NCBI RefSeq assembly: GCF_024159085.1
Contig: NZ_JAMZDE010000006.1
Location: 1-64,000, forward strand
From: Idiomarina rhizosphaerae
GTDB lineage: Bacteria; Pseudomonadota; Gammaproteobacteria; Enterobacterales; Alteromonadaceae
Length of the DNA stretch: 64,000 nucleotides
Reading direction: 5' to 3'
Shown here: piece by piece, positions 61,557 to 64,000 of the stretch
Position numbering within the stretch: position 1 is the first letter of the stretch
Layout: every line of letters begins with the position of its first letter
Position numbers and translations under genes: made by a program
Notes under the pieces: model-generated
The model's input: only the letters and a program-made list of their open reading frames with translations
The model's database searches: none
What the model was told of the DNA's origin: nothing

Positions 61557-64000
61557 ATGTTCAAAGCGAGTGAGGTGCTATCCAAACAGCATCAGGCTGA
61601 GGACTTAAAGTCCTTACAGCAGGCAATTACTGACAATTATATTGTTGATGAAGACGAATATATGCGTGAGCTGTTGCCGCTGGTTCCTGCCGATGATGAT
61701 ACGGTTAGCGCAGTAACCGAGCGCGCAGCTAAATTAGTTGAGCAAGTGAGGGAACAGGCAGATAACGGCGTCGTCGACGCATTTCTGCAAGAGTACAGCC
61801 TAGATACCAAAGAAGGTATTATTTTAATGTGCCTTGCCGAGGCACTATTGCGAATTCCTGATGCTTATACAGCCGACGCGTTAATTCAAGATAAACTCTC
61901 CGGCGGAGACTGGCAGAAACATATGGGCCAGAGTGCGTCCTGGTTAGTTAACTCAGGTACCTGGGGGCTGGCACTGACAAACAGTGTGACAAACCCTACG
62001 GGTAAAGCCATGGAGACGCCGCGTGGTGCGTTCCGTCGCCTTGTTCGCAAACTCGGTAAACCCATTATTCGCAAGGCTACCTACACAGCCATGCAAATTA
62101 TGGGTAAGCAGTTTGTACTGGGACGTACCATTGAGGAAGCCTTGAAAGAAAGTCGCGATAACCGTGACAAGGGCTACACTCACGCTTACGACATGCTTGG
62201 CGAAGCCGCATTGACAATGAAAGATGCGGAATACTACAAGCAGCAGTACGTCAACTCAATCAAGACGATAACCAAAGAAGAATTCAATAACCCGGATGCG
62301 CCGCGCCCGACAATTTCAATTAAATTGTCAGCATTGCACCCTCGTTATGAAGCATCAAATCACGAACGTGTGCTGACTGAGCTGGCCACCACTTTGACGG
62401 AATTGGTCAAGCTGGCTAAAGAAGCCGACGTTGGTGTAACCATTGATGCTGAAGAAGCCGACCGCCACGAGCTTTCAATGGAGCTGTTTGAGAAAGTCTA
62501 CCGCAGCGGCGTCTGTAAAGGCTGGCCACGTTTTGGTTTGGTTGTACAGGCTTACTCGAAGCGTGCACTACCAACCTTGTGCTGGATAACCGCACTCGCC
62601 AAAGAGTGTGGCGATGAAATTCCTGTACGCTTGGTAAAAGGGGCTTATTGGGATAACGAAATTAAGTGGACCCAGGAAAATGGTTTGCTTGGCTACCCGG
62701 TATTTACCCGTAAGTCACACAGCGATATTTCATACCTGGCCTGTGCCCGTTACTTACTGAGTGACGACACCGACGGTGCTATCTACCCGCAATTCGCGAC
62801 TCACAACGCGCAAACCTTTATGGCCATTCAACAAATGAATGAGACCCATCAGCGTCGCATTGAGTATCAGCGTTTGCACGGTATGGGTGATAGCTTATAC
62901 GACACCATAATGGAACAAAATCCAGGTATGGTGGTACGTATCTACGCACCGGTCGGGCCTCACAAAGATTTGTTACCGTATTTAGTTCGCCGGCTTTTAG
63001 AGAACGGTGCTAACTCGTCGTTTGTCCACAAGCTGCTAGATGCAGACACCCCGGTCAATGACTTAGTCGAGCATCCGATGAAAACCGCGTCCGGCTACGA
63101 AAAATACGCAAACAGCAAAATTCCACTTCCCTCAGAAATGTATGGGGATCGCACAAATTCATTAGGATTGAATATGAATATTCACTCACAAGCAGATGAT
63201 TTTATTGCAGCGGTTCAACAATACCGTGACAAACAATGGCAAGGCGGCCCCATCGTTGATGGGAAAACCATAGAAACCGACCACCATGTCAGTATTACCA
63301 GCCCTCAGGAAACCTCTAAGCAGGTTGGCAGTATCTACTGGGGTGATAAAAAGCTTTCGGAGCAGGCACTGAAAAGTGCGAACGCTGCCTATAAATCCTG
63401 GCGTAACGTTCCTACCGAAGAGCGGGCGAAATGCTTAGAAAACTTCGCTGACTTAATGGAAGCGAACCGTAACGAGCTTATCGCTCTGTGCTCGGTAGAA
63501 GCAGGTAAAGGCTTACAGGACGGTATCGACGAAGTTCGCGAGGCAGTTGATTTCTGTCGCTATTACGCCAATCAAGCGCGTGAACTCATGGGTGGCCCTA
63601 TTCAGTTACCGGGTCCAACAGGCGAAGACAATGAGTTATTTGTTGAAGGCCGTGGAACTTTCATCTGTATTAGCCCCTGGAACTTCCCTCTTGCGATTTT
63701 CGTGGGTCAGGTTGCAGCCGCTTTGGTTACCGGTAACTCAGTTATTGCTAAACCGGCAGAGCAAACTGGGCTTATCGCATACCGCGCAGTGCAGCTGGCT
63801 TTAGAAGCGGGTATTCCAGGTAACGTACTGCACTTTATGCCGGGCAGTGGTGCCGAAGTCGGTAGCTACCTAACCAGTCAGGAAGATATTGGCGGTGTTT
63901 GCTTCACCGGTTCAACTTATACCGCTCAGGCCATTAACCGCGCGCTAGCGGCTCGCACGGGCCCAATTGTCCCATTGGTTGCTGAAACCGGCGGACAAAA
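61557..64000 (+). CDS. putA: Bifunctional proline dehydrogenase / P5C dehydrogenase, partial
   Basis: Oxidises proline to glutamate by way of P5C; membrane-associated FAD enzyme coupled to an aldehyde dehydrogenase. The gene runs off the window after about 814 codons. It starts MFKASEVLSKQHQAEDLKS after CAGGAG, so the RHH DNA-binding domain of E. coli PutA is missing and it should not repress its own gene. A proline dehydrogenase domain (about 190-480; RLVKGAYWDNE, YLVRRLLENGANSSF) precedes the ALDH part (about 520 on; SPWNFPLAIFVGQ). The ALDH catalytic Cys lies beyond the window. Confidence 0.95.
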   Translation, partial: MFKASEVLSKQHQAEDLKSLQQAITDNYIVDEDEYMRELLPLVPADDDTVSAVTERAAKLVEQVREQADNGVVDAFLQEYSLDTKEGIILMCLAEALLRIPDAYTADALIQDKLSGGDWQKHMGQSASWLVNSGTWGLALTNSVTNPTGKAMETPRGAFRRLVRKLGKPIIRKATYTAMQIMGKQFVLGRTIEEALKESRDNRDKGYTHAYDMLGEAALTMKDAEYYKQQYVNSIKTITKEEFNNPDAPRPTISIKLSALHPRYEASNHERVLTELATTLTELVKLAKEADVGVTIDAEEADRHELSMELFEKVYRSGVCKGWPRFGLVVQAYSKRALPTLCWITALAKECGDEIPVRLVKGAYWDNEIKWTQENGLLGYPVFTRKSHSDISYLACARYLLSDDTDGAIYPQFATHNAQTFMAIQQMNETHQRRIEYQRLHGMGDSLYDTIMEQNPGMVVRIYAPVGPHKDLLPYLVRRLLENGANSSFVHKLLDADTPVNDLVEHPMKTASGYEKYANSKIPLPSEMYGDRTNSLGLNMNIHSQADDFIAAVQQYRDKQWQGGPIVDGKTIETDHHVSITSPQETSKQVGSIYWGDKKLSEQALKSANAAYKSWRNVPTEERAKCLENFADLMEANRNELIALCSVEAGKGLQDGIDEVREAVDFCRYYANQARELMGGPIQLPGPTGEDNELFVEGRGTFICISPWNFPLAIFVGQVAAALVTGNSVIAKPAEQTGLIAYRAVQLALEAGIPGNVLHFMPGSGAEVGSYLTSQEDIGGVCFTGSTYTAQAINRALAARTGPIVPLVAETGGQ

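Noticed and set aside
61886-62183. Minus-strand frames inside putA
   Set aside because: They are antisense to a conserved enzyme domain.

Overview
The window looks like chromosomal DNA of a marine gammaproteobacterium close to Idiomarina/Alteromonadales. This is inferred from gene content and order: an E. coli-like S10/spc/alpha ribosomal cluster, rpsF-priB-rpsR-rplI, lptFG divergent from pepA-holC-valS, parE-parC-plsC, yqiB-nudF beside tolC, ygiF-glnE, a Na+/H+ Mrp antiporter and exported peptidases. The genus was not confirmed by any search.

Layout. 1-1298: a complete IS3-family insertion sequence with matching terminal inverted repeats and an A6G frameshift site, lying just past the terminator of the alpha ribosomal operon. 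1355-9848 (minus): alpha operon (rpsM-rpsK-rpsD-rpoA-rplQ) and spc operon (rplN to rpmJ, with secY). 10120-15927 (plus): six-gene mrp operon with fused MrpAB. 15964-17376 (minus): a coiled-coil outer-membrane porin-like protein. 17542-22503 (minus): S10 operon (rpsJ to rpsQ) behind a consensus promoter and a roughly 170-nt leader. The mrp operon and porin gene therefore sit exactly at the boundary between the S10 and spc transcription units, which are usually adjacent.

22712-26133: an M19 dipeptidase lipoprotein, a small exported protein paired with a 36-residue membrane peptide, dusA and zur. 26170-29473 (plus): M1 metallopeptidase, a DUF6702-like exported protein and CheX. 29480-34515 (minus): dnaB; an ECF sigma factor/anti-sigma/DUF4097 module with an ECF-type promoter; rpsF-priB-rpsR-rplI. 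34652-38125 (minus): rnr-rlmB and a small membrane-anchored protein. 38319-40185: an exported protein of unknown function, a CBS-domain protein, tRNA-Leu(CAA) and an RDD membrane protein. 40214-47340: lptG/lptF against pepA-holC-valS. 47468-54386: hemerythrin, rraB, plsC, parC, parE, yqiB-like gene and nudF. 54572-61331: tolC, lpxL, glnE, ygiF. 61557-end: putA (partial), lacking the N-terminal DNA-binding domain and preceded by a 26-bp dyad over its likely promoter.

Most of the window is housekeeping. The parts that merit attention are the mrp/porin insertion inside the ribosomal cluster, the RNA leaders, the ECF module, the tiny membrane peptide and the putA operator candidate. I found no CRISPR array, prophage, or clearly new defence or biosynthetic system.
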